This document shows positions 46,268 through 55,867 of a DNA stretch of 64,000 bases, piece by piece; positions within the stretch are counted from its first letter, which is position 1, and each line of letters begins with the position of its first letter. The notes under the pieces were generated by a model. That model worked only from the letters and a program-made list of their open reading frames with translations, made no database searches and was not told the origin of the DNA. The position numbers were made by a program, and so were the translations under genes. The DNA is taken from NCBI RefSeq assembly GCF_001315105.1, contig NZ_BAZR01000014.1:53096-117095 (forward strand), in the 5' to 3' direction. The stretch comes from Paenibacillus sp. JCM 10914. Its GTDB lineage: Bacteria > Bacillota > Bacilli > Paenibacillales > Paenibacillaceae.

Positions 46268-47182
46268 ATGAACATTAAAGCTTCAGTTAAACACCGGCGG
46301 GAAGCCCGGATTAAAGAGCTGCTTGAGGGGAAACAGCAAGGCTCTTCTTCCGAGGGGACAGTCTGGCCTGCCCTGCCGGATAGATCATCCACTGTTCCAT
46401 CTAACACAAGCTCCGATCTGAGATACTCGCGCACGAACGTTCCACTGTCGGGCACCAATCGATCAGACAACCCCGAGCCTGATCCTGAGCGGATGTGGAA
46501 GGAGGGGCACCGGGGCTGGTACGATTCGTTGACCCCAGGCGGTCCCGAGGAGCCGCCGAAGAGAGCTTTGTTTCTCTCCGGCCTGATCCGCCGGGTGGGC
46601 GTGAGCGCTGTTGTATTCGGGTTAGTCTGGGGCGTATTTGCTTTCCAGCACCCCTGGGCAATTCGAACCCAGGCGTTCGTGGTTCAAAGTCTGAGCCACG
46701 AAATGGATTTTCAGGCTGCCCAGGTCTGGTATGAGGAGCACTTTGGGAGCGCACCATCCTTTATACCGATATTCGGGCAAACCGACGACCCGTCTACGAA
46801 GGTAAATGCTTCGCGCTCATTGGTGTCACCTATTGAAGGTAAGTTGGTTCAATCCTTTGCTGTCGATCTGAAAGGGATCGTATTGGAGCCCTCAGGAGGT
46901 TCTTTATCCGATAGAGCGGTTAAAAGTATAGAGACCGGACGTGTGCTGGAGGTAAGCCAGCATGCTGACGGAATTACCCTGCTTATACAGCATACAGGGG
47001 AAAGAACGGCGGTCTACAGCCGGCTTGCCGAGACTACATTGAAGGTGAATGATTGGGTACAGGGCGGTGACATCATCGGCTCGTTGCCGCCGTCAAGCAA
47101 TGGGAGTACGTCTTCCCTTTACTTTGAACTGAAAGAAGGGAATCGCGAGGTTGATCCTGTGGACGTGATCCCGTTTGATTAA
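46268..47182 (+). CDS. spoIVFA: stage IV sporulation protein FA
   Basis: Anchors and controls the SpoIVFB protease in the outer forespore membrane. 304 aa. A long polar cytosolic N-terminus, one membrane helix near residues 107-124 (VSAVVFGLVWGVFAF), and a C-terminal LytM/M23-like domain (VSPIEGKLVQSF.. LLIQHTGERTAVYSRL). It overlaps spoIVFB by 8 nt. Confidence 0.93.
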   Translation: MNIKASVKHRREARIKELLEGKQQGSSSEGTVWPALPDRSSTVPSNTSSDLRYSRTNVPLSGTNRSDNPEPDPERMWKEGHRGWYDSLTPGGPEEPPKRALFLSGLIRRVGVSAVVFGLVWGVFAFQHPWAIRTQAFVVQSLSHEMDFQAAQVWYEEHFGSAPSFIPIFGQTDDPSTKVNASRSLVSPIEGKLVQSFAVDLKGIVLEPSGGSLSDRAVKSIETGRVLEVSQHADGITLLIQHTGERTAVYSRLAETTLKVNDWVQGGDIIGSLPPSSNGSTSSLYFELKEGNREVDPVDVIPFD

Positions 47183-48038
47183 ATTTAAAGGCACCATGTT
47201 GTCGCTGCACCCGCTATTTGTCATTGTGATGATGGCCTCCGTCGTTACGGGGCGGTTTTTGGAGCTGCTGACACTATTCATCATCGTATTTATCCATGAA
47301 TTAGGACATGCCGCCGCGGCAGCGGCGATGGGATACAAGGTGAGAGCGATCCAAATGCTGCCCTTCGGCGGAGTTGCAGTTATTGATGATGACGGGCGGA
47401 TGACGGCATGGCGGGAAATCATCATAGCGCTTGCCGGTCCTTTGCAAAATGTGATCATGATCGGAATCGCTTTATCCTGCCAATGGGCGGGTTGGGGAGA
47501 CGCGGGCATGTTATCCTACTTAATCCAGGGCAACTTGATCATTGCCGCATTCAATCTCCTTCCGATTCTGCCCTTGGACGGTGGCAAAGTGCTGCAGGCG
47601 TTGGTAAGTCTGATTGCTCCGTATCATGCGACCCTCCTCTGGGCCTCCAGAGCGGGATTATTGTGTAGTTTGGTTATGATCGCATATGGCCTGCAACCGT
47701 TATTCAATGGAGAGGGTATCCGTCTTAATGTGCTTATGATTGGTCTGTTCCTCGCCTATTCCAACTTTGAAGACTACCGGAACGTGCATTACCGTTTCCT
47801 ACGATTTCTCGTGAACCGAAGTGAGAGTTATGAGCGCAATATGGAAGGACTCGGGAATGCCCAGCCGATCGTTGCAGATTCTTCGAAACCTTTGGGCGAT
47901 ATCATGCGTCTATTTAAACGAGAGAGGTATCATTTAATTTATGTTATGAGCGGACCAGGCAACCTGCTTGCCGTCGTGCCCGAGCAACATGTGATTTCTT
48001 CTTATTTCTCATCGAACGGTCCACCCTGGTATGCGTAG
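47175..48038 (+). CDS. spoIVFB: stage IV sporulation protein FB, intramembrane metalloprotease
   Basis: Site-2-type protease that processes pro-sigma-K. 287 aa, about six helices. Zinc ligands HELGH at 41-45 and Asp in LPILPLDGGK (about 135). A C-terminal CBS-like soluble domain follows. The TTG start overlaps the spoIVFA stop, so the two are coupled. Confidence 0.94.
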   Translation: MIKFKGTMLSLHPLFVIVMMASVVTGRFLELLTLFIIVFIHELGHAAAAAAMGYKVRAIQMLPFGGVAVIDDDGRMTAWREIIIALAGPLQNVIMIGIALSCQWAGWGDAGMLSYLIQGNLIIAAFNLLPILPLDGGKVLQALVSLIAPYHATLLWASRAGLLCSLVMIAYGLQPLFNGEGIRLNVLMIGLFLAYSNFEDYRNVHYRFLRFLVNRSESYERNMEGLGNAQPIVADSSKPLGDIMRLFKRERYHLIYVMSGPGNLLAVVPEQHVISSYFSSNGPPWYA

Positions 48039-48158
48039 CGTAAATCGTAAACACCAAGAGGAAGACGCAGGGTGGATTTTTTATCTTTATCCGTAGGTGC
48101 AAACTGGAATTATGTTAGGATAAAATAGAGTATCGTCTTCCATTTTAGGGGTGAAGCC

Positions 48159-49391
48159 ATGAGGCAAATGATAGTTCATTGTGAGCAAGAGACGATTTCT
48201 ATGGCCCTCATCGAAGATGGGAGGCTAGTTGAGTATGCGGTTGAGCGGAGCCAGGAGCAAGGGATCGTCGGAAGTTTTTATAAAGGTAAAGTGGTCAACG
48301 TGTTGCCAGGCATGCAGGCGGCATTTGTGGATATCGGTCTGAAGAAGAACGCATTCCTGTATATTGATGACGTGCTCCATCCGCATCTAGAGAAACAGCC
48401 GAAATTGAAGCCCTCGATCTCGGAGCTGTTGTTCGTTGGCGAGGAATTGATCGTTCAAGTGATGAAAGAACCGAGAGGTGGCAAGGGGGCCAGGGTCACG
48501 ACGCATTTTTCTCTTCCAGGAAGATGTATGGTATATATGCCAACAGCCGATTATGTCGCCGTGTCCAAGAAAATCGGGCGTGATACAGAAAGAGCCCGTC
48601 TCAAAGGGATTGGCGAACAGATTCGTACGGACGAGGAAGGGCTTATTATTCGGACGGTATCTGAGGACGAACCGCTGGATTCCATCCGCGGAGATCTCGA
48701 TTTCCTGCGGAAAGAATGGGCCCGCATTCTGGATAAGGCCCCACCTGCTGCTGCACCGGCGCTGCTGCACCGGGATCTGGGCTTGCTTCAGCGCTTCATT
48801 AGAGATTCCTTTGATCCGGTGCATGACGAGCTTATCATGGATAACAGGACGAAGGCAGAGGAAATAAGAGGCTACTTAACGGAAATCATGCCCGGGATGT
48901 ATCCGAAGGTTACATACTATACGGACGGGACACCGATCTTTCAGGCGTATGGACTCGACGAGCAGATGAAAACCAGCTTCGCCAGGAAGATTACCTTGCC
49001 TGAAGGGGTTAATATCGTAGTGGATCAGACGGAGGCCATGACGATCATTGATGTGAATTCCGCCAAATATATCGGCGGGGATAACTTCGAAGAGACGGTT
49101 CTCAAGACGAATCTGCTAGCTGCAGAGGAAATTGCGAGAATTTTGCGACTATGGGATATCGGCGGCATCATTATCATTGATTTCATCGATATGGATCGCG
49201 AAGAGCATCGCCATCAGGTAGTAGCCGTTATCGAATCTGTAATGCGTAAGGATCGTACCAAGAGCTTCGTGGTCGGCTGGACCAGGTTGGGCTTACTTGA
49301 AATGACGCGCAAGAAAGCGAAGGAAAGCACGGCACTGCCCTATGCCAAGCCCTGCGACAACTGTGGGGGCAGGGGTCTTGTGATCAAGTAA
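48159..49391 (+). CDS. rng: Rne/Rng family ribonuclease (RNase G-like)
   Basis: Endoribonuclease for rRNA and mRNA processing. 410 aa. S1 domain near residues 35-120 (GSFYKGKVVNVLPGMQAAFVDIG), the catalytic metal-binding Asp in MTIIDVNSAKY and DFIDMDREEHR, and the C-terminal zinc-link CDNCGGRG. AGGGGTG precedes the ATG. RNase G-type enzymes are absent from B. subtilis, so its place between spoIVFB and rplU is a Paenibacillus-type insertion. A TAAAAT at about 48121 may be its -10. Confidence 0.93.
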   Translation: MRQMIVHCEQETISMALIEDGRLVEYAVERSQEQGIVGSFYKGKVVNVLPGMQAAFVDIGLKKNAFLYIDDVLHPHLEKQPKLKPSISELLFVGEELIVQVMKEPRGGKGARVTTHFSLPGRCMVYMPTADYVAVSKKIGRDTERARLKGIGEQIRTDEEGLIIRTVSEDEPLDSIRGDLDFLRKEWARILDKAPPAAAPALLHRDLGLLQRFIRDSFDPVHDELIMDNRTKAEEIRGYLTEIMPGMYPKVTYYTDGTPIFQAYGLDEQMKTSFARKITLPEGVNIVVDQTEAMTIIDVNSAKYIGGDNFEETVLKTNLLAAEEIARILRLWDIGGIIIIDFIDMDREEHRHQVVAVIESVMRKDRTKSFVVGWTRLGLLEMTRKKAKESTALPYAKPCDNCGGRGLVIK

Positions 49392-49396
49392 TGATA

Positions 49397-49425
49397 TTGA
49401 CGGTGATCGGGAATTATGATATTAT
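49397..49425 (+). promoter_or_regulatory. sigma-A promoter of rplU
   Basis: TTGACG (49397-49402) and TATTAT (49420-49425), 17-nt spacer, starting just after the rng stop. Confidence 0.82.
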
Positions 49426-49431
49426 CATTGG

Positions 49432-49551
49432 GTATGTGTCTAGTAATGAACTGCTGCACATGCTGTAACCGCTCCGGTTGGGTTGACAAGGACGTTCCAC
49501 AGAACGGACACCTTTGCCAGGCGAGTCTGAGACATAGGGAGGTGCAAGCAA
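49432..49551 (+). promoter_or_regulatory. L21 leader (autoregulatory 5' UTR of rplU)
   Basis: A 120-nt leader with several GC stems (AACCGCTCCGGTTG, CGTTCCACAGAACG) before rplU, as in the Firmicute L21 leader family. I recognise it by position and stem pattern, not by alignment. Confidence 0.65.
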
Positions 49552-49863
49552 ATGTACGCTATTATCGAAACTGGTGGCAAGCAATACAAAGTTCAAGAGG
49601 GCGATGTATTGTTCATCGAGAAGCTGACTGCAGGTGACGGCGAAAGCGTGACTTTCGACCGTGTACTGGCCGTTTCCAAAGAGGACGGGTTGGTAGCAGG
49701 TACGCCGGTCGTTTCCGGTGCAACTGTAACTGCGAAGGTAGAGAAGCACGGTAAAGGTCGTAAGATCGTTGTATATAAATACAAGCCGAAGAAGAACTAC
49801 CACAAGAAGCAAGGTCATCGTCAACCTTACACTAAAGTAACCATCGAGAAAATCCAAGCGTAA
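49552..49863 (+). CDS. rplU: 50S ribosomal protein L21
   Basis: 103 aa. Starts MYAIIETGGKQYKVQEGD and ends with the basic YKPKKNYHKKQGHRQPYT segment typical of L21. GGGAGGTG precedes the ATG. First gene of rplU-prp-rpmA. Confidence 0.99.
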   Translation: MYAIIETGGKQYKVQEGDVLFIEKLTAGDGESVTFDRVLAVSKEDGLVAGTPVVSGATVTAKVEKHGKGRKIVVYKYKPKKNYHKKQGHRQPYTKVTIEKIQA

Positions 49864-49876
49864 GAAGGTGCGGTAA

Positions 49877-50209
49877 TTGATTACTGTACAGGTAAGGCGC
49901 AGGGAAAATGGATCCATTCATAGCTTTCAGGTGACGGGGCATGCGGGATATGCCGATCCAGGTGAAGATATTGTCTGCGCGGGAGTTTCCAGCGTGACCG
50001 TAGGAACGGTGAATTCCGTCGAAGCGTTAACCGGTACAGTTATGGAGGCCCGGATGGAGGGTGGCTTTCTAAGCGCCAATCTGCCGCAAGCGGTGGATGA
50101 ATCGATCTCGGATCAAGTCCAGTTACTTCTCGAATCCATGGTTGTTATGTTACAGGGAATTGCCGATTCATACGGCAAGTATATACAAATTCAAGAATTG
50201 ACTACTTGA
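49877..50209 (+). CDS. prp: ribosomal-processing cysteine protease Prp
   Basis: Cleaves the N-terminal extension of L27. 110 aa. The catalytic His is in VTGHAGYA (about 22) and Cys in DIVCAGVS (about 34). TTG start. It lies between rplU and rpmA, and its presence agrees with the L27 extension seen here. Confidence 0.95.
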   Translation: MITVQVRRRENGSIHSFQVTGHAGYADPGEDIVCAGVSSVTVGTVNSVEALTGTVMEARMEGGFLSANLPQAVDESISDQVQLLLESMVVMLQGIADSYGKYIQIQELTT

Positions 50210-50226
50210 AGAAGGAGGTAGACAAC

Positions 50227-50538
50227 ATGTTGAAATTGGATCTTCAGTTATTCGCATCGAAAAAAGGTGTAGGTTCCACAAAGAACGGTCGCGATAGCGA
50301 ATCGAAACGTCTTGGTGTGAAGCGTGCAGACGGTCAAGCAGTGACCGGCGGCAGCATCTTGGTTCGTCAACGCGGAACAAAAATTCATCCAGGAACGAAC
50401 GTGGGTATCGGTAAAGACGATACTTTGTTTGCGAAAGTGGACGGCGTTGTGAAATTTGAACGTTGGGGTCGTGATCGCAAGAAAGTGAGCGTCTACCCGG
50501 TTGATGTCGCTCCAGTAGCGGCTGCAGTAGAAGCTTAA
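50227..50538 (+). CDS. rpmA: 50S ribosomal protein L27 precursor
   Basis: 103 aa. The N-terminus MLKLDLQLFASKKGVGS carries the Firmicute extension; Prp should cut after LQLFA to expose SKKG. AAGGAGG precedes the ATG 50227. The body (GGSILVRQRGTKIHPGTNVG) is typical. Confidence 0.98.
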   Translation: MLKLDLQLFASKKGVGSTKNGRDSESKRLGVKRADGQAVTGGSILVRQRGTKIHPGTNVGIGKDDTLFAKVDGVVKFERWGRDRKKVSVYPVDVAPVAAAVEA

Positions 50539-50557
50539 TTCATTAAGCTGCATACAG

Positions 50558-50597
50558 AAGAAGCCTTTCGGCATCGTTGCCGGGGCTTCTTTTTTTG
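50558..50597 (+). terminator. terminator of rplU-prp-rpmA
   Basis: AAGAAGCC pairs with GGCTTCTT around a CGGCA..TGCCG inner stem, followed by seven T. Confidence 0.92.
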
Positions 50598-50703
50598 TAA
50601 ATTGTGAAGATTGCTGATTCAGGGGATGAACCGTTTCGAAACTCTATGATATACTGGGATTTGGTGAATGAAACCAATTGCTGTTGAAAGACGAGGAGAA
50701 GCG

Positions 50704-51444
50704 ATGAAATCCTGGAAATGGATAGCGGCTGGGGCGGGATTAACCTCAGTTATACCGGTAGCATGGATGGTATGGAAACCTACGTGGATTGCAGGGGCTG
50801 TGTTGATATTATGGTCTGTTGCCGCTTCAGTCTGCGGGGCATGGCTTGTTCAAAGATCGGCGAAGAACAGACAGCAGGTGGTCATTCAGGAATTAGAACA
50901 GACGGCGATCCAGACGCTGAATCATCATCGTCATGATTGGATGAATGAGCTGCAGATTTTATACGGCTACATTCAGTTGGGAAAGCTTGATAAATCCGTG
51001 GCATGTGTGGAAAGAATAAAGGAGCAGATGGCAACGGAGAGTCGAATCTCCAAGCTGGGTATTCCTTCATTAGTGTTCTACTTGCATTCCTATCGTACAC
51101 TCGGCACCAATTTGCAGTTAGAAGTTGAGATCGTGGACCAGGTTCAGCTGGAACAGAAGGTAACGCCGTCTGCAGCGGAGTCTTTTACCGATGCCATCAT
51201 ACAAATGGTAAGAGCCTTCCAGTTAAGTGGGGAAGCGACATGGGGAGAGGCCCGGCAGTTAACACTGACATTGATGGAGCAGGAGCAAGAGTTGATCGTA
51301 TGGGTTCAAGGCGATGGAGCCTTTGGAGATCCGGATCAGTTGAAGCTTCAGATTGAACAAAGCATACAAGGTGAAGGCATTCGGGTGGAGCAGACGGAGC
51401 CGGGGGAAACCTCCTATCGCGTGTATCTGCCGTTTGTGACTTGA
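50704..51444 (+). CDS. spo0B: Spo0B-like phosphorelay phosphotransferase, membrane-anchored
   Basis: Passes phosphate from Spo0F to Spo0A in the sporulation phosphorelay. 246 aa; B. subtilis Spo0B has 192 and no membrane segment. Here two hydrophobic helices (about 5-22 and 28-50) precede the four-helix dimerisation domain. The phospho-accepting His is in LNHHRHDWMNELQ (about residue 78). The C-terminal domain resembles a degenerate kinase ATPase fold. ATG 50704 has GAGGAG before it. It is 13 nt upstream of obg, as in Bacillus. Confidence 0.85.
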   Translation: MKSWKWIAAGAGLTSVIPVAWMVWKPTWIAGAVLILWSVAASVCGAWLVQRSAKNRQQVVIQELEQTAIQTLNHHRHDWMNELQILYGYIQLGKLDKSVACVERIKEQMATESRISKLGIPSLVFYLHSYRTLGTNLQLEVEIVDQVQLEQKVTPSAAESFTDAIIQMVRAFQLSGEATWGEARQLTLTLMEQEQELIVWVQGDGAFGDPDQLKLQIEQSIQGEGIRVEQTEPGETSYRVYLPFVT

Positions 51445-51457
51445 GGAAGGTGATTAC

Positions 51458-52767
51458 ATGTTTGTAGATAAGGCTAAGGTATATGTAAAAGGCGGCGACG
51501 GGGGCGATGGACTCATTGCCTTCCGGCGTGAGAAGTATGTGCCGGAAGGCGGACCAGGCGGCGGCGATGGCGGCAAGGGCGGGGATGTCATATTCCGTGT
51601 AGATGAGGGACTTCGTACCTTGATGGATTTCCGTTATCAGAAGCATTTTAAGGCCAAGCGCGGGGAAAAAGGCAGAAATAAAAGTCAGCACGGCGCTAAT
51701 GCCGACAGTATGGTGGTGCGTATTCCCCCTGGCACAATTCTCTTGGATGACGATACCGGTGAAGTCATCGGTGATTTGACTCGGCATGGCCAGCAGGTCG
51801 TTGTGGCTCGCGGCGGTCGTGGCGGCCGCGGGAATATCCGATTCGCGACGCCCAACAATCCGGCGCCTGAGCTAGCCGAGAACGGCGAGGAGGGGGAAGA
51901 ACGCTATGTAACCCTTGAGCTTAAGGTCATGGCCGATGTAGGTCTGGTCGGCTTCCCAAGCGTTGGGAAATCGACGTTGCTATCCGTTGTATCCGCAGCC
52001 CAGCCGAAGATCGGTGCTTATCACTTCACGACGATCACGCCTAATCTCGGTATGGTCGAAGTTGGCGATGGGAGAAACTTTGTTATGGCGGACCTGCCTG
52101 GTTGATTGAAGGCGCGCATGAAGGCGTTGGTCTGGGTCATGAATTTCTGCGGCATGTGGAACGCACACGCGTTATCATACACGTGGTGGACATGGCGGGA
52201 ACCGAAGGACGCGATCCTTTTGAAGACTGGCAAAAGATTAATGATGAGATCCGTTTATATAATCCTGCGCTGATCGATCGTCCGCAGATCGTAGCGGCGA
52301 ACAAGATGGACATGCCTGGAGCCGAGGAATACCTGGCCTCCTTTAAAGAGCAAGTGAAGCGGGTACGTCCGGATATTGAGATTATGCCAATCTCCTCCTT
52401 AACCCGTCAAGGAATACAAGAACTGCTCTACCGGACGGTGGATGTGTTGGAGCAGATTCCGGATGAGCCGGCCATCGAAGAGGTTGCTGAGGTTTCTGAA
52501 CGGAAGGTGTATAAGTTCAAGGCACAGAATGATAACTCGTTCACGATCACGCGCGACAATGAGATGTATGTCGTTCACAGCGAACGGATCGAACGAATGC
52601 TGAAGCGTCTGCAGATGAATTCGCACGATGCCATCCTCAAGCTCGCCCGCACGATGCGTCATATGGGCATCGACGAGGAGCTGCGTAAGCGTGGGGCAGT
52701 GGAAGGTACGATCGTCCGTATCGGCGATTTTGAGTTCGAGTTTGTTGAAGGAAGCAGCTACTATTAA
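51458..52767 (+). CDS. obg: GTPase Obg/CgtA (one frame break)
   Basis: Ribosome-associated GTPase needed for growth and sporulation. Gly-rich OBG domain (GGDGGDGLIAFRREK, PGGGDGGKGGD), G1 GFPSVGKSTL, G3 DLPG, G4 NKMD, and a C-terminal OCT domain. The frame breaks at about 52101, where CCTGGTTGATT should read CCTGGTTTGATT (one T or C lost, DLPGLIEGAH). Corrected length is 436 aa. Confidence 0.96.
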
Positions 52768-52791
52768 TAAATAATGCATCGTATATATGAA

Positions 52792-52838
52792 GTATCGCAG
52801 CGTCTGTATTGGAGACAGTCGTTGCGGTGCTTTTTTTC
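52792..52838 (+). terminator. terminator of spo0B-obg
   Basis: Stem GCAGCGTCTGT/ACAGTCGTTGC, extended by ATC/GGT pairs, followed by seven T. Confidence 0.9.
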
Positions 52839-52951
52839 TTTCCAATATTTGCATCCATTTTTACGGGAAATCGTATACAATGGTAGTACATTAGTACCTT
52901 TTACTATAGACCATAAGATGGAATGGAACATGCATAAAGGAGAGCGGAACG

Positions 52952-54257
52952 ATGGCCATTATTGAGGTTGTAAAATACGAGGGACCCCCGGGTGTGTTCG
53001 CCTGGCGTTACCCGAATCAGGAACTGGGGACATGGACCCAGCTTATCGTACACGAGACACAGGAAGCGATTCTGTTTAAGGGCGGCCAGGCCCTGGACTC
53101 TTTTGCGGCTGGACGGCATACGTTAAGCACCGCGAACATTCCGATCTTATCCAATGTCATTAACTTGCCATTCGGCGGCAAATCGCCATTCACCGCCGAA
53201 GTTTGGTTCGTGAACAAACTGAGTTCTTTGGATGTGAAGTGGGGAACGAGCTCGCCGATACAGCTGCAGGATCCGAAATACAATATTATCGTCTCGGTTC
53301 GTGCCTTTGGTCAGTTCGGGGTGCAAATTAAAGACCCACGCAAATTTCTATCTAAATTGGTCGGGACGCTCCCGACGTTCGACCAGAACACATTGATCAA
53401 ATATTACCGCGGGGTATTAATGTCCAACATTAATGACATCGTGTCCTCTTATATCATTCATAAAAAAATAAGTGTTGTTGAAATCAATGCATACGCTGCT
53501 GAAATATCCAAGCACATGATGGAGACGATCGCACCGTCATTTGAAGAAATGGGCATCGAGCTGTTGAATTTCTATGTGGATTCCATCAATATTCCGGAGA
53601 ATGATCCGGCTGCTATGCGAATTAAGGAAGCGCTGGCCAAAAAAGCGGAGATGGATATTATCGGTTATACCTATCATCAGGAACGAACGTATAACACGAT
53701 GGAGGGTGCAGCCAACAATCCGGGCAATCCGGCCGCCGTTATCGGGACTGGACTTGGAATGGGCATGGGGATGGTGGCCCCGATGTATGAGACTATCGGC
53801 AGTGTGCTCCACAGCGCTAAGGTTCAAGACGCCCGGGATGTTCAAGTTAAACAGAAAGCTTGTTCCGCATGCGGAACGCTGAATGGGGAAGATTACAAAT
53901 ATTGTTCAGGCTGCGGTCAATCCATCCACAAGGGGAGTACGAATGAGAGCGGCACAACCATTCGATGCAGTGATTGCGGTCATCCGATTCCTCCTCAAGC
54001 CAAATTCTGTCATCACTGCGGCGATCCTTATCACGCCTGCCCCGCATGTGGTCACGACCATTCAGTCGGCGATGAGACATGCGGGCATTGCGGAGCTTCC
54101 TTGCCACAGCTGCCGGGATTGTGGAGAGTTCGTGCAGCCGGACGCCAAATTCTGTTCAGGCTGCGGCGCAAGCAGTAAGCTTGCGTGCACGAACTGTCAT
54201 CATGAAATTAAGCAGGGCCAGAAATTCTGTATGGAATGCGGCCATAAATTGACGTAG
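52952..54257 (+). CDS. SPFH-domain protein with C-terminal zinc ribbons, YdjI-like (one frame break)
   Basis: About 434 aa. Residues 1-270 match the SPFH/virion-core family (YdjI in B. subtilis), starting MAIIEVVKYEGPPGVFAWRY. A Gly/Met-rich linker (GTGLGMGMGM) leads to at least four Cys4 ribbons (CSACGTL..CSGCG, CSDCG..CHHCG, CPACG..CGHCG, CRDCG..CSGCG, CTNC..CMECG). The frame breaks at about 54110, from one extra or two missing bases, to reach CRDCGEFV. AAAGGAG precedes the ATG. It begins a three-gene group with two membrane proteins, so a membrane-stress role like YdjGHI is inferred. Confidence 0.82.
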
Positions 54258-54272
54258 GGAAGCGGGTGAACC

Positions 54273-55034
54273 ATGTTGAATACACGATTCAACACTCGAG
54301 GCGTGCTGTGGATCGGGATATTTGTGCTCCCGGTCGCGACGATATTCCTGTTTGGGCTTATCGGCGGTTTCACTCGTTTAGATACATGGATTTCCGGCAT
54401 TGCTGTTGGACTTGCCGAACTGGCTATCCTATCATTTGTGTTGTTTCTTCTACATCGACGGAGAACGCCTGGAGCGGGGGCACCCTTTTATATCGCGCTC
54501 GGGGCGGTTATAGGGATATACTCTTTGTTTGTATTGTTGGAGGTTATTCTGCTTGGATATTTATATAGGCTGGAGGAAGGAGCATATTTCTTAATCCAAC
54601 TCATGACGCTGATAGGATTTGTTGTTGTCATGGGCTTGGTGATGTTGGCAGCGAATTATGCCGGTCATCAGAGTCGGAAGGAAAGCAAGGGCATCGCTAA
54701 CCAACAGGAGATGCTGCAGAGGATCATCAGCACTCGGAGACAATTGAACCTAATTTCTAGTGAAGCCGTTCCGCCGGTGGATCAGCGCATGGCAGAATTA
54801 GAAGATGTGATTCGTTATAGCGATCCGATATCGCATGGCTTCATCTACGAGGCCGAACATGTGATCCAGCAGCATCTGTCTCTGCTTGAAGATCAGATCA
54901 CCTTGTTTAAACAATCTAAACCTGATTTACATACAGCACTGGCCGAACAAAGCCTATCGATCATTGATCATATGATCGGTGCGGTGCAAGATCGTAATTC
55001 GCAGCTGCTTAAAGCAAAGACAGGTTGTAGTTAA
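54273..55034 (+). CDS. membrane protein, YdjH-like, 253 aa
   Basis: Four hydrophobic helices in the first 135 residues, then a soluble helical tail (QQEMLQRIISTRRQLNLIS.. LLEDQITLFKQS). AGCGGG precedes the ATG. It is 15 nt after the SPFH gene. Assignment to YdjH is from size, topology and neighbours, not from a recognised motif. Confidence 0.65.
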   Translation: MLNTRFNTRGVLWIGIFVLPVATIFLFGLIGGFTRLDTWISGIAVGLAELAILSFVLFLLHRRRTPGAGAPFYIALGAVIGIYSLFVLLEVILLGYLYRLEEGAYFLIQLMTLIGFVVVMGLVMLAANYAGHQSRKESKGIANQQEMLQRIISTRRQLNLISSEAVPPVDQRMAELEDVIRYSDPISHGFIYEAEHVIQQHLSLLEDQITLFKQSKPDLHTALAEQSLSIIDHMIGAVQDRNSQLLKAKTGCS

Positions 55035-55061
55035 TTAAGACATTGGAGGGGAACAGCAGGT

Positions 55062-55798
55062 ATGGGGGGCGTGCCGCATAGCTTTCGATCGAAATTTGAA
55101 AGATTCGATCAATTTATCATCTTTATCGCTTTTATTTTTTTTCCGCTGGCTATCGTATTGGCTGCGATTCGAGTACTTGCCACGCAGAGGCATAACCACT
55201 GCAGAGGGAGAAACAACCGGTTGTTCGGATGGGTGCTGGCCATTGCATTTGCGATTCTAGAGCTGCTGATGATGATTGGTTCCATGGAGGACCTGACGGG
55301 CTGCTTGAAGCCTCAGTGGTACTAGGCATTTTATTGTTGACGCCCGCATTCATCCTATTTGCGATTGCCAGGCGAGAGGATAGGAAATTCACCACATTAC
55401 TTCATCTTTATGCCGATGCAATCTTGCGCAAGAAGATGTTTCTTATTAATCAAATTGCGCATGAAGTCCGGCAATCTGTGGCAGACGCAGCGCGAGATGT
55501 GAGCTTTATGTTCCAGGAACGGATGCTCCCTTACGGCAGTTTACAGCAGGATCGGGTTCATATTCCTTCCCTCATCGATGCCCCGCTGGATGAAGGCGAG
55601 GTCAGAGGGCGACGCGCCGACAGATTAAATGATACAGCGAATCGTTATGCTGCTTCGGCGGTGCCGGCAAGCGCTCCCGCTCAGCAGCAGGATAAAGCTC
55701 CGCAATCGGTAGAGTGCCCGGGATGCGGAGCGCGGTCAGTAGTTATTTCATATGAGAAGAAGGAATGTGAATACTGCGGCACGATTATCGTGGCATAA
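55062..55798 (+). CDS. membrane protein with C-terminal zinc ribbon, YdjG-like (one frame break)
   Basis: About 245 aa. Two to three membrane helices (FDQFIIFIAFIFFPLAIVLAA, WVLAIAFAILELLMMIG and SVVLGILLLTPAFILF), a basic helical domain (ILRKKMFLINQIAHEVRQ), a Pro/Ala/Gln linker, then CPGCGA..CEYCG. The frame breaks at about 55295, where GACCTGACGGG should read GACCTGGACGGG (one G lost). GGAGGGG precedes the ATG. A decayed copy of its last 50 codons follows. Confidence 0.72.
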
Positions 55799-55867
55799 TT
55801 CGATGAACGACGGATAGGGATCGACCTTGTTATGAATGATTTCATTAGGAAACGAGGGATCTGAATT

